A DNA stretch of 64,000 nucleotides from Pseudobacter ginsenosidimutans (GTDB taxonomy: Bacteria; Bacteroidota; Bacteroidia; Chitinophagales; Chitinophagaceae), in assembly GCF_007970185.1 (NCBI RefSeq), contig NZ_CP042431.1, positions 744,001 through 808,000 of the forward strand, read 5' to 3'. A program made the translations under genes and the position numbers. Position 1 is the first letter of the stretch, and each line of letters begins with the position of its first letter. A model generated the notes under the pieces. That model was not told the DNA's origin and did no database searches. It saw only the letters and a program-made list of their open reading frames with translations. Shown here piece by piece: positions 37,100-45,974 of this stretch.

Positions 37100-38104
37100 C
37101 TACCACCAGGCTTTAAAAGGTTTATATGTTTCCATTTCGAGTAAATGCTTGGTTAGCTTGTAACATTCCAGCTTTACCAAGTGTTTGTAACTTACATTTC
37201 TGTTAAGAGAACGATGTTTGATGGTTTCACTCAGTCGTTCCTCAAAGGTCCGCACAAATACTTTCCGGGCGGTATCCTTCAATACAACACTATTTACTTG
37301 CACATCAAAATCTTTCGCCTGTATTTCCTTTTTATTCAATACCTTAAAAATCACCCGGTCCACCAGGATAGGCTTGAATATCTCAGCAAGATCCAGTGCC
37401 AGCGAATACCTACGGTAGCCAGGCTCATGTAGAAAGCTGATCGTGGGATTGAGCTGAGTATGATGGATCTGGCCCAGGCAAAGACTATAGCACATCATAT
37501 TCCCGAAAGACACTAAGGCATTTACTTCATTTTTGGGCGGTTGCTTACTACGACCATTCATAGCAAAATCATTAAGGATAGTGTCAAAAGCAGTATAATA
37601 TACCTGCCTGATATTGCCCTCTATACCCATCAGCATTTCAATTTCAGTTGCATATTGAATCTGAATGCAATACCCTTCAATGATCTCGATGAGACCGGCG
37701 AGATCTTTCCCACGAGACTGGTAATATCGCAGGTTTTTGATAATATTAAAAGTAGCACCCTCTACAAATGTTCGAGCAATGGTCAGCCGCTTCGTCTTAT
37801 TGCTGTAATGCTTCATCTGTGCAATCTGCATCTTTCCCGCCAAAAGGTAATCTTTAGGCATAAAACTCCCAGTGTAATGCTCGTAGTAGTCAAAAAAATG
37901 AACGGCTATCTGTTCCTTACCCAGAAAATTATATAATGCACTATTAGCATCCAGGGCGCCAAAACAATAAAAGTCTGATACACCTTCTACAGGAATATAT
38001 TTGGGCTGACCTTCTATACCATTTTCATCTACCGGGGTAAACTTCAAGGTATTGTCTTTACGGCTCATGCGGCCGGCATTAAATAGGTAGTAAGTTTTCT
38101 TCAT
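37100..38104 (-). CDS. cas1: CRISPR-associated endonuclease Cas1 (type I-B)
   Basis: A 334-residue Cas1 integrase. The N-terminal beta domain starts MKKTYYLFNAGRMSRKDNTL, a pattern of type I-B Cas1. The C-terminal helical domain carries the catalytic triad: Glu in LMGIEGNIRQ (about 162), His in TISFLHEPGYRR (about 225) and the acidic residue in LDLAEIFKP (about 240). Together with Cas2 and Cas4 it acquires spacers. It sits 37 bases after cas4 and immediately before cas2. Nothing indicates damage. Confidence 0.97.
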   Translation of the reverse strand: MKKTYYLFNAGRMSRKDNTLKFTPVDENGIEGQPKYIPVEGVSDFYCFGALDANSALYNFLGKEQIAVHFFDYYEHYTGSFMPKDYLLAGKMQIAQMKHYSNKTKRLTIARTFVEGATFNIIKNLRYYQSRGKDLAGLIEIIEGYCIQIQYATEIEMLMGIEGNIRQVYYTAFDTILNDFAMNGRSKQPPKNEVNALVSFGNMMCYSLCLGQIHHTQLNPTISFLHEPGYRRYSLALDLAEIFKPILVDRVIFKVLNKKEIQAKDFDVQVNSVVLKDTARKVFVRTFEERLSETIKHRSLNRNVSYKHLVKLECYKLTKHLLEMETYKPFKAWW

Positions 38105-38141
38105 ACCTTGAAACGGGATTTCAAGTATTGTTACATGTTAG

Positions 38142-38645
38142 CTATTCGTCTACATAACACAATTCATAATAAGAGCAGCTTTTACAAATCCTGGCATTGA
38201 TAACAGGAGGACAGCTCTCTGAATTGACAATAATTTGAACGTCTTTCTCCCATTTACTTGCAATAAGTAGTAATTCATCATTCCAGTCAACCCACTCCCT
38301 TTGCTTCAGTTTTGGGTATTCAACGATTGCCCTGAGATGATCGATGCCATTCTTTGCCAGGATGTATAAATAATATTTGACCTGGGCAGTATGAGCCTCT
38401 TCTACTCTGTCAGATTTTTTCACCTCATGCACCACTTTATTTTTTGCATCATAGAAATCAATCTTAATGCCCTCTATGGCCAGCTCTGTATACTTTCGCG
38501 CCCTATCGAGGTATGTAGTCTCTGCAATCAATTTTCCTTCCGCTACTGTTTCAGATGTATGCTCCATTCCTATCCCATTGGCAAACAGCCATAACTTTCT
38601 TTTGCAGGTATGAAGGTAGGCGATATGGGTTCCGGTAGTTTGCAT
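38142..38645 (-). CDS. cas4: CRISPR-associated Cas4 nuclease/PAM-selection factor
   Basis: A 167-residue Cas4 of the RecB nuclease fold. The four Fe-S cluster cysteines are visible: one at the N-terminus (YLHTCKRKLWLF) and three at the C-terminus (ICKSCSYYELCYVDE). The nuclease core includes IKIDFYDAKNKVVHEVKKSD, with its acidic residue and the QxxYYLYIL-like motif VKYYLYILAK. Cas4 trims prespacers and selects the PAM in type I-B systems. It lies 3 bases from the cas3 stop and before cas1. Confidence 0.95.
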   Translation of the reverse strand: MQTTGTHIAYLHTCKRKLWLFANGIGMEHTSETVAEGKLIAETTYLDRARKYTELAIEGIKIDFYDAKNKVVHEVKKSDRVEEAHTAQVKYYLYILAKNGIDHLRAIVEYPKLKQREWVDWNDELLLIASKWEKDVQIIVNSESCPPVINARICKSCSYYELCYVDE

Positions 38646-38648
38646 AAG

Positions 38649-40949
38649 CTATATATCGAATTGTTCATCCAGATCCTTATCTATTGAATAGTAACCGATA
38701 TTCCTGTCATATTTTATATTTATGGCGACTAATGTCTCTCCCGGCTTCCTGTTTTTTGAAATTTCGGCTTCATATCGATAAACCTGAACCAATAATTGAT
38801 TGGCCTCTAAAAATCTTCTTTCTGCAATTTTTGATTGAAATTCTTCAATAAGATTAAAACACAGCACCTCAATTTTTTGGTTATTGTTCGTTAAAACATC
38901 CCCCACCCAATCCCTCCAGTGTCCAGCAATCCAATCTTCTTCAAATTCATTGATGATTGAATTTTTTATTCCATTTACAAAGTCCTTTTGTTGAACTTCG
39001 TTGTAACCCTCCTTATAAACTTCATTACAAACATTGATTAAATCATCTTCTCCTAACTCACAATTGTTTAGTTTCAACAAATTAATCCATGTATCTTCTA
39101 AAACCTTTTTATCATAAAAAGGCGTCTTGCCAATAGAGTTTTCAAAAACGTATACAGGAACCGTGTCGTTGCAAATGTCCCAATCTCTGTCAATCGGAGT
39201 TATCCTTTTTTCACCACCCCGGTTAATTCTACCAAAACGCTGTATCAGTGCATCAATCGGCGCATTCTCAATAAAAGCAATATCATAGTTAATATCCAAA
39301 CTCACTTCTACAGCTTGCGTAGCAATCAATAATTGGGGACGTAATGAAACATCTTTGTTAGTTATAGCTTTCTCAATTTCCGTTCGGTCTCGCTTGTTAA
39401 ATCCGCTATGCAAAAGTTGAACCGTTCCACTGAACTTGATTTCCTTAAATAGCCTTTGGGCTGTCTTTACATTATTTACAATGATCAAGACCGACCTGGC
39501 ATCTTCCAAATACGATTTTATCAAACTTATTTCATTTTCAATTGTAGCACCGTTCATGCAATACAGTTGGTGTCTTTTCCTGTCCAATACTAACCTGTCT
39601 TGCTCCTTGGTCCTATCTGGTCTTATTAGCTTTGATTGATCACCCCCATAAATTTCATTAATGATAAGTTGCAACATAAATTCAGGAATAGTTGCAGATA
39701 AGAAAAAGAATTTAGCATTAAATAGCTTTCTGAACAGTTTTATAGTTGCCAGTAGCATTCCAGTAAGCAACGCATCATAAGTATGAAATTCATCTATAAT
39801 GAACAAGGCATTTTTGTAATCAAACAAACTGAATTCCCAGCCTTTCCCCTTCAGTGAGGTCTTCAAAATCTGGTGAAGAGTTGCTACTTTAACCGGATAG
39901 AACAACTCTTTTGATAAGGATTTCCTGTTCTTCGCTTCCCGTTCTAACTTTTGATAATCCCTTTTATCATTGCTATACTCTTGTGAAATTTGTTCGTAGA
40001 AAAAATCCAGTGTTTTGGAATGCAATGCTGTCACCACTTCTTCATTATAGTGCTTTTGCAGCCGTGATACCATCGCATTGATACTTGCAGTATAAGGCAA
40101 CAGATAGAATACCCGAGAATTTTCTGTTTGATTGGCAAATACCCAGTTCAATGCGGCTTCTGTTTTTCCGGATCCTGTAGGGGCGTGCAGAATGATGTCT
40201 GTGGTGACACGCCGTAATTGTTCCTGGAAGGGACGGAAAGGTAACAAGATTCCTGCTTTATTCGGCTGGAAATCTTTTATCGTAAGTTGCTTGTATTTGG
40301 GAATATCATTTTCCTTTCGCGCAGAACCCAAATGATCCGCTGCCATCAGTAAAGCTCTGGAGAGGGAGAATAGCTTTCTTTGTTCCCAATTTTGTATGAC
40401 CTTCTTTTGATACCGGGCATTCAAAAACATTTTGACGTTTTTCGGCAATTCCTTCATCAGATCTTGCTGAATGGTTGCCATACCCAATCCAAAAAGATTT
40501 AGCCAGTTTTGTACATTTTCCTTTTCGAAAATCGACTTATCCAACTCGTACCATTGCTCAATATAACCACTTACCTGAGGAATCGACAAAGTTCCTTTCA
40601 TTTCTGAAAGAGTATCAACAATACCTTTATGGTGTGTTGCGATTGCAAATAGCTCGTTATCGTCCAACTGGAGATAATTAATGCAAAACAAAAGAGATAC
40701 TAGTTCGTGGCGTATTTCCCCACTGTTTTGCCCATTCAATCTACCTACAAAACTTTTGTGGATTTTTCCCAAATCATGTAAAACAGCCATTCTGACCAGC
40801 TTCTCCTCCCACTGAATCTTTTCTTCGGTGTTTAAAGGAAGAGATTGCAAAAGGTTTTTACCTGCTGTAATCACATGCCGGGTATGCATCTCAAGTGTTG
40901 TAACACCATCGCTTTTAGCGAAAAACCGATCAAAGTAATGGTTACTCAT
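38649..40949 (-). CDS. cas3: CRISPR-associated helicase/nuclease Cas3 with N-terminal HD domain
   Basis: A 766-residue HD-helicase fusion that degrades target DNA recruited by Cascade. HD nuclease motifs: H in LEMHTRHV, HD in MAVLHDLGKIHKSF, H in RHELVSLL and HH in FAIATHHKGI. Helicase motifs: I, APTGSGKTEAALNW (about 260); II, LFIIDEFHTYD (about 385); III, FFLSATIPEF (about 416); and a V/VI region ALIQRFGRINRGG. All motifs look intact. Its ATG overlaps the cas5 stop by 4 bases (ATGA), and cas4 follows 3 bases after its stop. Confidence 0.97.
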   Translation of the reverse strand: MSNHYFDRFFAKSDGVTTLEMHTRHVITAGKNLLQSLPLNTEEKIQWEEKLVRMAVLHDLGKIHKSFVGRLNGQNSGEIRHELVSLLFCINYLQLDDNELFAIATHHKGIVDTLSEMKGTLSIPQVSGYIEQWYELDKSIFEKENVQNWLNLFGLGMATIQQDLMKELPKNVKMFLNARYQKKVIQNWEQRKLFSLSRALLMAADHLGSARKENDIPKYKQLTIKDFQPNKAGILLPFRPFQEQLRRVTTDIILHAPTGSGKTEAALNWVFANQTENSRVFYLLPYTASINAMVSRLQKHYNEEVVTALHSKTLDFFYEQISQEYSNDKRDYQKLEREAKNRKSLSKELFYPVKVATLHQILKTSLKGKGWEFSLFDYKNALFIIDEFHTYDALLTGMLLATIKLFRKLFNAKFFFLSATIPEFMLQLIINEIYGGDQSKLIRPDRTKEQDRLVLDRKRHQLYCMNGATIENEISLIKSYLEDARSVLIIVNNVKTAQRLFKEIKFSGTVQLLHSGFNKRDRTEIEKAITNKDVSLRPQLLIATQAVEVSLDINYDIAFIENAPIDALIQRFGRINRGGEKRITPIDRDWDICNDTVPVYVFENSIGKTPFYDKKVLEDTWINLLKLNNCELGEDDLINVCNEVYKEGYNEVQQKDFVNGIKNSIINEFEEDWIAGHWRDWVGDVLTNNNQKIEVLCFNLIEEFQSKIAERRFLEANQLLVQVYRYEAEISKNRKPGETLVAINIKYDRNIGYYSIDKDLDEQFDI

Positions 40950-41623
40950 TTGACAAACTCATGCAAATAAAACGATACGGGAATTTCCTCTTTTGTTTCG
41001 TAAAGATTATTAAATATTATTTCTGCACCATTATCATGCGGTATAGAAATAAAGACCTTCGAAGCAAGCGGCGTTCTTCCAGAGCCCACTTCATTATTTT
41101 CAAGATAAGCCTCCGCTAACTGTACTAACTGTCCTCCGGCCTGCACCCCAGTAGTAAAGGGCAAAAGAGAGCCACCCAGATTACCCTTTTCAATTTTTGA
41201 GACCCGAACTATTGTTACCTTGTCGATCTTAAGAATATCCTGAGAGCGACCTAATGATGGTGTGCCTATGGGATTGTCAAAGTATGCTTTCCAATCCAAC
41301 CTATCAATCCATACAGTCAGCTTTGGTGAAGTGTGAAACTCTCTCATATAGGCATCTGTTCCCTTAGAGTGCTTTTTTATTCTTTTACCATCGAACTCCA
41401 ATCGATGTCTTGTTTCCATATCCTGAGCAGCAGTATCGTATTTATACTTGAATCCAAGTTTAACTTCACCAGCATGAACAACTCTCCCCAGACAACAGCC
41501 GATAATTCCTAAAACCAACGAGTAACTTGGTGTATGCATACATATTGCATTACCGGAAAGAATGAACGGAAGGCGTGGCGTGGCCGTCCATCCTGATAAC
41601 TGTATTTCCAGTAACTTATCCAT
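40946..41623 (-). CDS. cas5: CRISPR-associated Cascade subunit Cas5 (type I-B)
   Basis: A 225-residue Cas5 of the type I-B/Cas5t kind; it caps the 5' handle of the crRNA in Cascade. It starts MDKLLEIQLSGWTATPRLPF, followed by the Cas5 signature region with SYSLVLGIIGCCLGR, a glycine-rich stretch near residue 50. It overlaps cas7 at its start by 8 bases and cas3 at its end by 4 bases, so translation is tightly coupled and the subunits are probably made in proportion. Confidence 0.93.
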   Translation of the reverse strand: MDKLLEIQLSGWTATPRLPFILSGNAICMHTPSYSLVLGIIGCCLGRVVHAGEVKLGFKYKYDTAAQDMETRHRLEFDGKRIKKHSKGTDAYMREFHTSPKLTVWIDRLDWKAYFDNPIGTPSLGRSQDILKIDKVTIVRVSKIEKGNLGGSLLPFTTGVQAGGQLVQLAEAYLENNEVGSGRTPLASKVFISIPHDNGAEIIFNNLYETKEEIPVSFYLHEFVK

Positions 41624-42644
41624 TAGTCAAATGGTTTTTATTGAACTGATTAACTATTTCAACTGGTGACGCCAACACAAATCCATCTTTCAACCTTTCA
41701 TTAATTTCGTCTTCGTTCTGCAAATAACCTTTTCTAAATCCAACATAAATAGGAGTAGCCAGCTTGTCCTTGTAATCGATAGATAATTCAATTAACAAGT
41801 CAATATTTAAGACTGGTTTTTCTCCTGTTCCAATAAATAAATTATTGAAGATCGGATTAGCGGATAATAACCCGGCAAGTATTAATACTTTGGGAGCAAC
41901 ATCAGCTCCAAACGCAGCTTGCTTTGCTCCTCCTCTCAGGAATGCCAATCCCCTCAACAATCCAGCTGCATGAGTATTTCTCCTTTCCTCTGCATTTTTT
42001 AATTCATAACGAGAAAATTTGCCGCCCAGACTTATTTGATTAAATTTCTCACCATGTTTTTTTGTAATTTCCGAGGACAATTCTTGTTTACTACCTAAAT
42101 TGTCGTACACACCTAAACGATAATATTCCAGATTAAAAAATCCTTCCAAATGCGCAGAATAGAATTTTGTAGAATATGGTAAAGGAGTACCTTCTTTCAA
42201 GTGAACAAAAGCCTCATCAATATTTATTGTACGCATGTTTTTGATGCCTTTCAATATGGAGGATTTAAAAGGTGAGGTCCTTTGTATACTTTCTTCAGTT
42301 TTATCTCCGGCTTTCATATAACCGAATAAATCGTCTTCCGGAAATTCGATCGGATTCAATTCTGTTGAAATCTTATTTGTTGTTCCTTTCTCGGAACCTT
42401 TTCCTACTGCTCTTAACTCACTTGGATTCCAGTTATTTTCTTCGTTTGTTGTGTCGCGCAACCACCTTCTCCAGGCTTGTGCGGAAACATATGGGACATC
42501 TTCTAATCTGTTATTTATTTTTTCCTTGTAGGTTTTGGGTATTACGCGATTTTTGTCTTCCTGTACACCTAAGCCTGCTCCATTAAGAAAAGTCGCTGTT
42601 GCATCTATCAATAATGCGCCGGTAATGTTGTTTAATTTCGACAT
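41616..42644 (-). CDS. cas7: CRISPR-associated Cascade backbone subunit Cas7 (Cst2/DevR family)
   Basis: A 342-residue Cas7 of the Cst2/DevR family, which polymerises along the crRNA as the Cascade backbone. It starts MSKLNNITGALLIDATATFL; the family core continues with VPYVSAQAWRRWLRDTTNEE and, farther on, EERRNTHAAGLLRGLAFLRGG. It lies 17 bases after cas8b and overlaps cas5 by 8 bases. No anomaly is seen. Confidence 0.95.
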   Translation of the reverse strand: MSKLNNITGALLIDATATFLNGAGLGVQEDKNRVIPKTYKEKINNRLEDVPYVSAQAWRRWLRDTTNEENNWNPSELRAVGKGSEKGTTNKISTELNPIEFPEDDLFGYMKAGDKTEESIQRTSPFKSSILKGIKNMRTINIDEAFVHLKEGTPLPYSTKFYSAHLEGFFNLEYYRLGVYDNLGSKQELSSEITKKHGEKFNQISLGGKFSRYELKNAEERRNTHAAGLLRGLAFLRGGAKQAAFGADVAPKVLILAGLLSANPIFNNLFIGTGEKPVLNIDLLIELSIDYKDKLATPIYVGFRKGYLQNEDEINERLKDGFVLASPVEIVNQFNKNHLTNG

Positions 42645-42661
42645 AAGAAATCTTATTAGCT

Positions 42662-44659
42662 TTAGTTAATTATTGAGAGCTCCAACGGTTTGATTGAAGT
42701 TTCTTTCAGTAGGAATTTTACCGCCAAAACACAGATATTCCGATTATTGTTACCGAGCGGATTGGTCATTAGATCCTCCATTTTCCATTTATCGTCTTTG
42801 GTGTGCTCTCGCTCTTTGATGAATTGATTTGTATTAAAAATGGCTTCAATCAGTAGCGTGTAAAAATTATCGTTCTCTTTTATGAAAGGGTCGATCGTTT
42901 TTTGAAACTTATTATGAGGAAGGCCTCCATTTCCTGAACCTTGATACCTGCCAAAGTAATAGGCTCGATAGTCATTTGCAAATGACTTTATTTTCGCTAT
43001 CCAGTTTTGCAAAAGTGCATCACGGTTTAAATTACTTTTCAGATTTTCAAATTCAAATTCTTGTTGATCTGTTTGAGAAAAGAAAATCCTCAATACTTCG
43101 TTCAAGCCATATTTTCTGTAATTATACTCTTCATCATACAATATTTCTATAACTTCTTCAAGGGCTATTTCAGTATTTGCCAGAGCATCAAATACAATCC
43201 GGTTAAACCCTACTTTTGCGTTTTCGTTTGGATTCGTAAGATTCGATTTTATGGCATTGACTTTATCATCCTTTTGAATAAGGCTTATGATCCATTTACA
43301 TGCTTTAAGCACTTTAGTGTTCAATACATAAATCGGGGGTAAGGTATTGCTTTGAACTTTCTTCCATGTGAAATAATGAATGAGTTTTTGGAATTGATAA
43401 TAAGTGTTTTTGATGGGCAACTCATCCTTATTGTCCAAAATGGCAATATGTTGCTCAAGCCCCCACTTGTTATCTTCTGTTGCTTTTACCAGAACTCTAA
43501 ATAATTCAACTTTGTATTCCGGATCATTCCAGCCATCCGTCTTAACTAATAGCTTTTCGAATGCTTTTGATTTGTATTGTTGAATTAGTCCTGCAATGTA
43601 TTTTGCAGTGGGCAGCAATTCAGTTTTACCTACCTCTGCATAATATGCTTCCATGAATTCAGGAGATACGCCCTCGTATCTGATAGCCTTTTTCCCACTC
43701 CCAAAAACATTCGGGTAAAGCAAAGACCAATCAGTGTTCTTTTCCAATGATTTGATAAAGCTGTATGCAGTTTCATTTTTTGCCAGTATCCCTTTTAATT
43801 CAATATCAATTTTAGCATTTGTATATAGCCTTTGCAGTTTTCTGATCAAAAAATTTGGTATTCTGTCAATCTCACAATTTGCACCGGTGCCTGAATTTGA
43901 AAAGCTCCACATGTTGAGATCGGAATAGGTTTCTTCGAAATCTTCCTTTTCAGCTAAAATATCCAGAGCTTTTAACAAGTAATCTCCTTTAGAAAAATCT
44001 CTTACATTTTCCACCGATTCCTTTAAAGAAATATTCTGTATTTTTTCTGATAAAGTCTGAGTATTTTGGGCTACCATTTCTCTTGACAATTCAAAATTGG
44101 AAGAGTCTACCAATAAGATCCCACGCTTATATAGTAAGGCAGACAATGGCAAGAATTGAAGAACAGCGATACAAATAGGATGTATCTGTACTGTAAATTT
44201 TGCTTGCGGCAATGCTTGTGCATCTGAACCTAAGCTTCCAATTAGTGGAAACCAGGTTCTACTAATATTAGTATCCTTTGAGCCTATTTCTTTATTTGAA
44301 AACCCTGCTTCCTTTAATGCCAGTTCATAAAATTCATTAAAGGTGGTTTGAAATGCCAGGCCCGATATTTCACATATGTTCGCCCCCTCGCTTTCAAAGT
44401 TTGAAACGATTGTACTGAATAGAGAACCATATACCCTATCATCATTTCCTTTGTTATTATGCAACGGCCCATTATTGGTAAATAGCATTGTGTAGTTTTT
44501 CAGGCGCTTGTTGGTTTCCTTTAAATCAACCTGATGATAAAGCTCTTTAAGCAAAGAGGGCGTAATTGCTGAAACGCTTTTCAACCTGGCTAATGCTTCA
44601 ATCGTCATTAATGCATTATTAAGCATTGCGTTTCCGGTATATGTCTTAAATATGGTCAT
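42662..44659 (-). CDS. cas8b: CRISPR-associated Cascade large subunit Cas8b (Cst1-like, type I-B)
   Basis: A 665-residue protein in the position of the large subunit, between cas6 and cas7, which recognises the PAM and recruits Cas3. The N-terminus (TYTGNAMLNNALMTIEALAR) and GLPHNKFQKTIDPF-type C-terminal wording fit the Cst1/Cas8b1 family. That family is named for two CXXC pairs; here the corresponding places seem to read NICEISGLAF and GANCEIDRIPNF, each with only one Cys, so the zinc-binding motif looks lost. The length is normal for Cas8b. Identification rests on the operon position plus these partial matches. Confidence 0.88.
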   Translation of the reverse strand: MTIFKTYTGNAMLNNALMTIEALARLKSVSAITPSLLKELYHQVDLKETNKRLKNYTMLFTNNGPLHNNKGNDDRVYGSLFSTIVSNFESEGANICEISGLAFQTTFNEFYELALKEAGFSNKEIGSKDTNISRTWFPLIGSLGSDAQALPQAKFTVQIHPICIAVLQFLPLSALLYKRGILLVDSSNFELSREMVAQNTQTLSEKIQNISLKESVENVRDFSKGDYLLKALDILAEKEDFEETYSDLNMWSFSNSGTGANCEIDRIPNFLIRKLQRLYTNAKIDIELKGILAKNETAYSFIKSLEKNTDWSLLYPNVFGSGKKAIRYEGVSPEFMEAYYAEVGKTELLPTAKYIAGLIQQYKSKAFEKLLVKTDGWNDPEYKVELFRVLVKATEDNKWGLEQHIAILDNKDELPIKNTYYQFQKLIHYFTWKKVQSNTLPPIYVLNTKVLKACKWIISLIQKDDKVNAIKSNLTNPNENAKVGFNRIVFDALANTEIALEEVIEILYDEEYNYRKYGLNEVLRIFFSQTDQQEFEFENLKSNLNRDALLQNWIAKIKSFANDYRAYYFGRYQGSGNGGLPHNKFQKTIDPFIKENDNFYTLLIEAIFNTNQFIKEREHTKDDKWKMEDLMTNPLGNNNRNICVLAVKFLLKETSIKPLELSIIN

Positions 44660-44697
44660 TGAATCCTACTTTATTTGTAAGAACCGATATAATATTG

Positions 44698-45495
44698 TTA
44701 ATCCAACTTCACTATACACCCACACCCCATACTATTGTATATCCCCATTCCAGTATTCAGTAGTAATTTCACAAACCGTTTCTCTGCAATAACTCTTAAA
44801 TTAAAGTTAATCCAACCGCGAATTTTTGTTTCTTCCCTTGTATCTGCTTTGATCGCCATTAGCCTGGACTTGGGTGGCTGCTTCATGAGAATAATGTCAA
44901 TCATCAATAGTGCTTGTGAGGCCGTTTGCGTATCAAAACAAGTAGCAATCTTATTTCGCCAGTTATACAGCAGGCTCTCCTTGAATCGAGCATCATCTGG
45001 CGACAAAAAATCATAATTTCCTTTTTCATTTTGTAAGCCGGCAACTATAGGTGAAATAGGTTTGACCTGGATGTTGGCTATTTCCAGCTCCTTAACAGAT
45101 TGTAAGGGATCTGGCAAACTTTCTATCGACTTCACGGTAAAACTTGTCCTGGATTTTTTGTCTGCAATATCAATCCGTTCACATTGAAATAAACCTTTAA
45201 CAAACGGCTCCATTGCCTGTGGCAAATGAAATGCTACCTGGAAATTAAGATCCTGGCTCAGCAGTTTCAGGCGGTCGCCTTCTATTTTAAAAGGGCAGCT
45301 TATTTGTGAAAAAGTAAACAGTTTGAAGCCCTTACCATAGCCTTTTTGATGTAAAAAAGAAGCATAATCTTTATCACCTCTTGCTATAATATGGTACAGC
45401 ACTGCTGATAAAGGATACTGATAGTTTATAGGAATTACTAAATCAGTCTGTTGGCATGTTAATGTGATTAAAAAACGCATTTGTTTAAATAGCAT
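44698..45495 (-). CDS. cas6: CRISPR RNA-processing endoribonuclease Cas6
   Basis: A 265-residue Cas6 that cuts the pre-crRNA within the repeat, leaving the ATTGAAAT handle. It starts MLFKQMRFLITLTCQQTDLV; a second Met (MRFLIT, at 45480) is a possible alternative start. The typical early motif PLSAVLYHII is present, and the C-terminus has the Gly-rich loop LLNTGMGIYNSMGCGCIVKL, characteristic of Cas6. A catalytic His candidate is in LYHIIARGD. It is the first gene of the cas operon, 38 bases before cas8b, with an untranslated region upstream. Confidence 0.95.
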   Translation of the reverse strand: MLFKQMRFLITLTCQQTDLVIPINYQYPLSAVLYHIIARGDKDYASFLHQKGYGKGFKLFTFSQISCPFKIEGDRLKLLSQDLNFQVAFHLPQAMEPFVKGLFQCERIDIADKKSRTSFTVKSIESLPDPLQSVKELEIANIQVKPISPIVAGLQNEKGNYDFLSPDDARFKESLLYNWRNKIATCFDTQTASQALLMIDIILMKQPPKSRLMAIKADTREETKIRGWINFNLRVIAEKRFVKLLLNTGMGIYNSMGCGCIVKLD

Positions 45496-45974
45496 GCACC
45501 GCCTTGCATTGATATAGGCAAGTGGATTTAAAAATTAATTAGTGGTAAATAAAAGTGGCTATTTATCAGAGGGAACAACAAGTTAATAATAATATCTGTT
45601 GTTATAATGTTTTAATCCACAATATTGTTCTAAGCAATTAACGGCAGTACCACCCAAAAGTACCGCTCATGGGTGAGCAGACAGGTAAATTTTTATTTCA
45701 ATTCAGTTCCATCAAATACTATTTTTCGCATCAAAGCTGTTGCAGAAATAATACAAAGTGTTCATAAGTAATCATCCCAATGTTGGAGAAGATTTCCACA
45801 TTAATCATTAAGACAACTATTAAGTCAATTGAAAATTTGAGGGGGATGAAACAGTATAAGGAAAATTTAATATTTTACCTGTAATTTATTCTGAACAGTT
45901 ATGAATGACTTCTGAATTGTTTAGAGTTTTGCTTATGATCAATACAATGATATTAGTTTGTGAGATCAATGCGA
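45496..45974. other. Intergenic region upstream of the cas operon
   Basis: A gene-free, AT-rich stretch that must contain the cas promoter. A minus-strand TACTTTTG (45655-45662) fits the TAnnTTTG -7 box, but no clear TTTG is found at -33. An 11-12 bp match to the start of the CRISPR repeat (ATTTCAATTCAG) lies at 45695-45706. A small hairpin, CACCC and GGGTG about 15 bases apart, is at about 45651-45675. The half nearest mnmE shows nothing I can identify. Confidence 0.5.
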
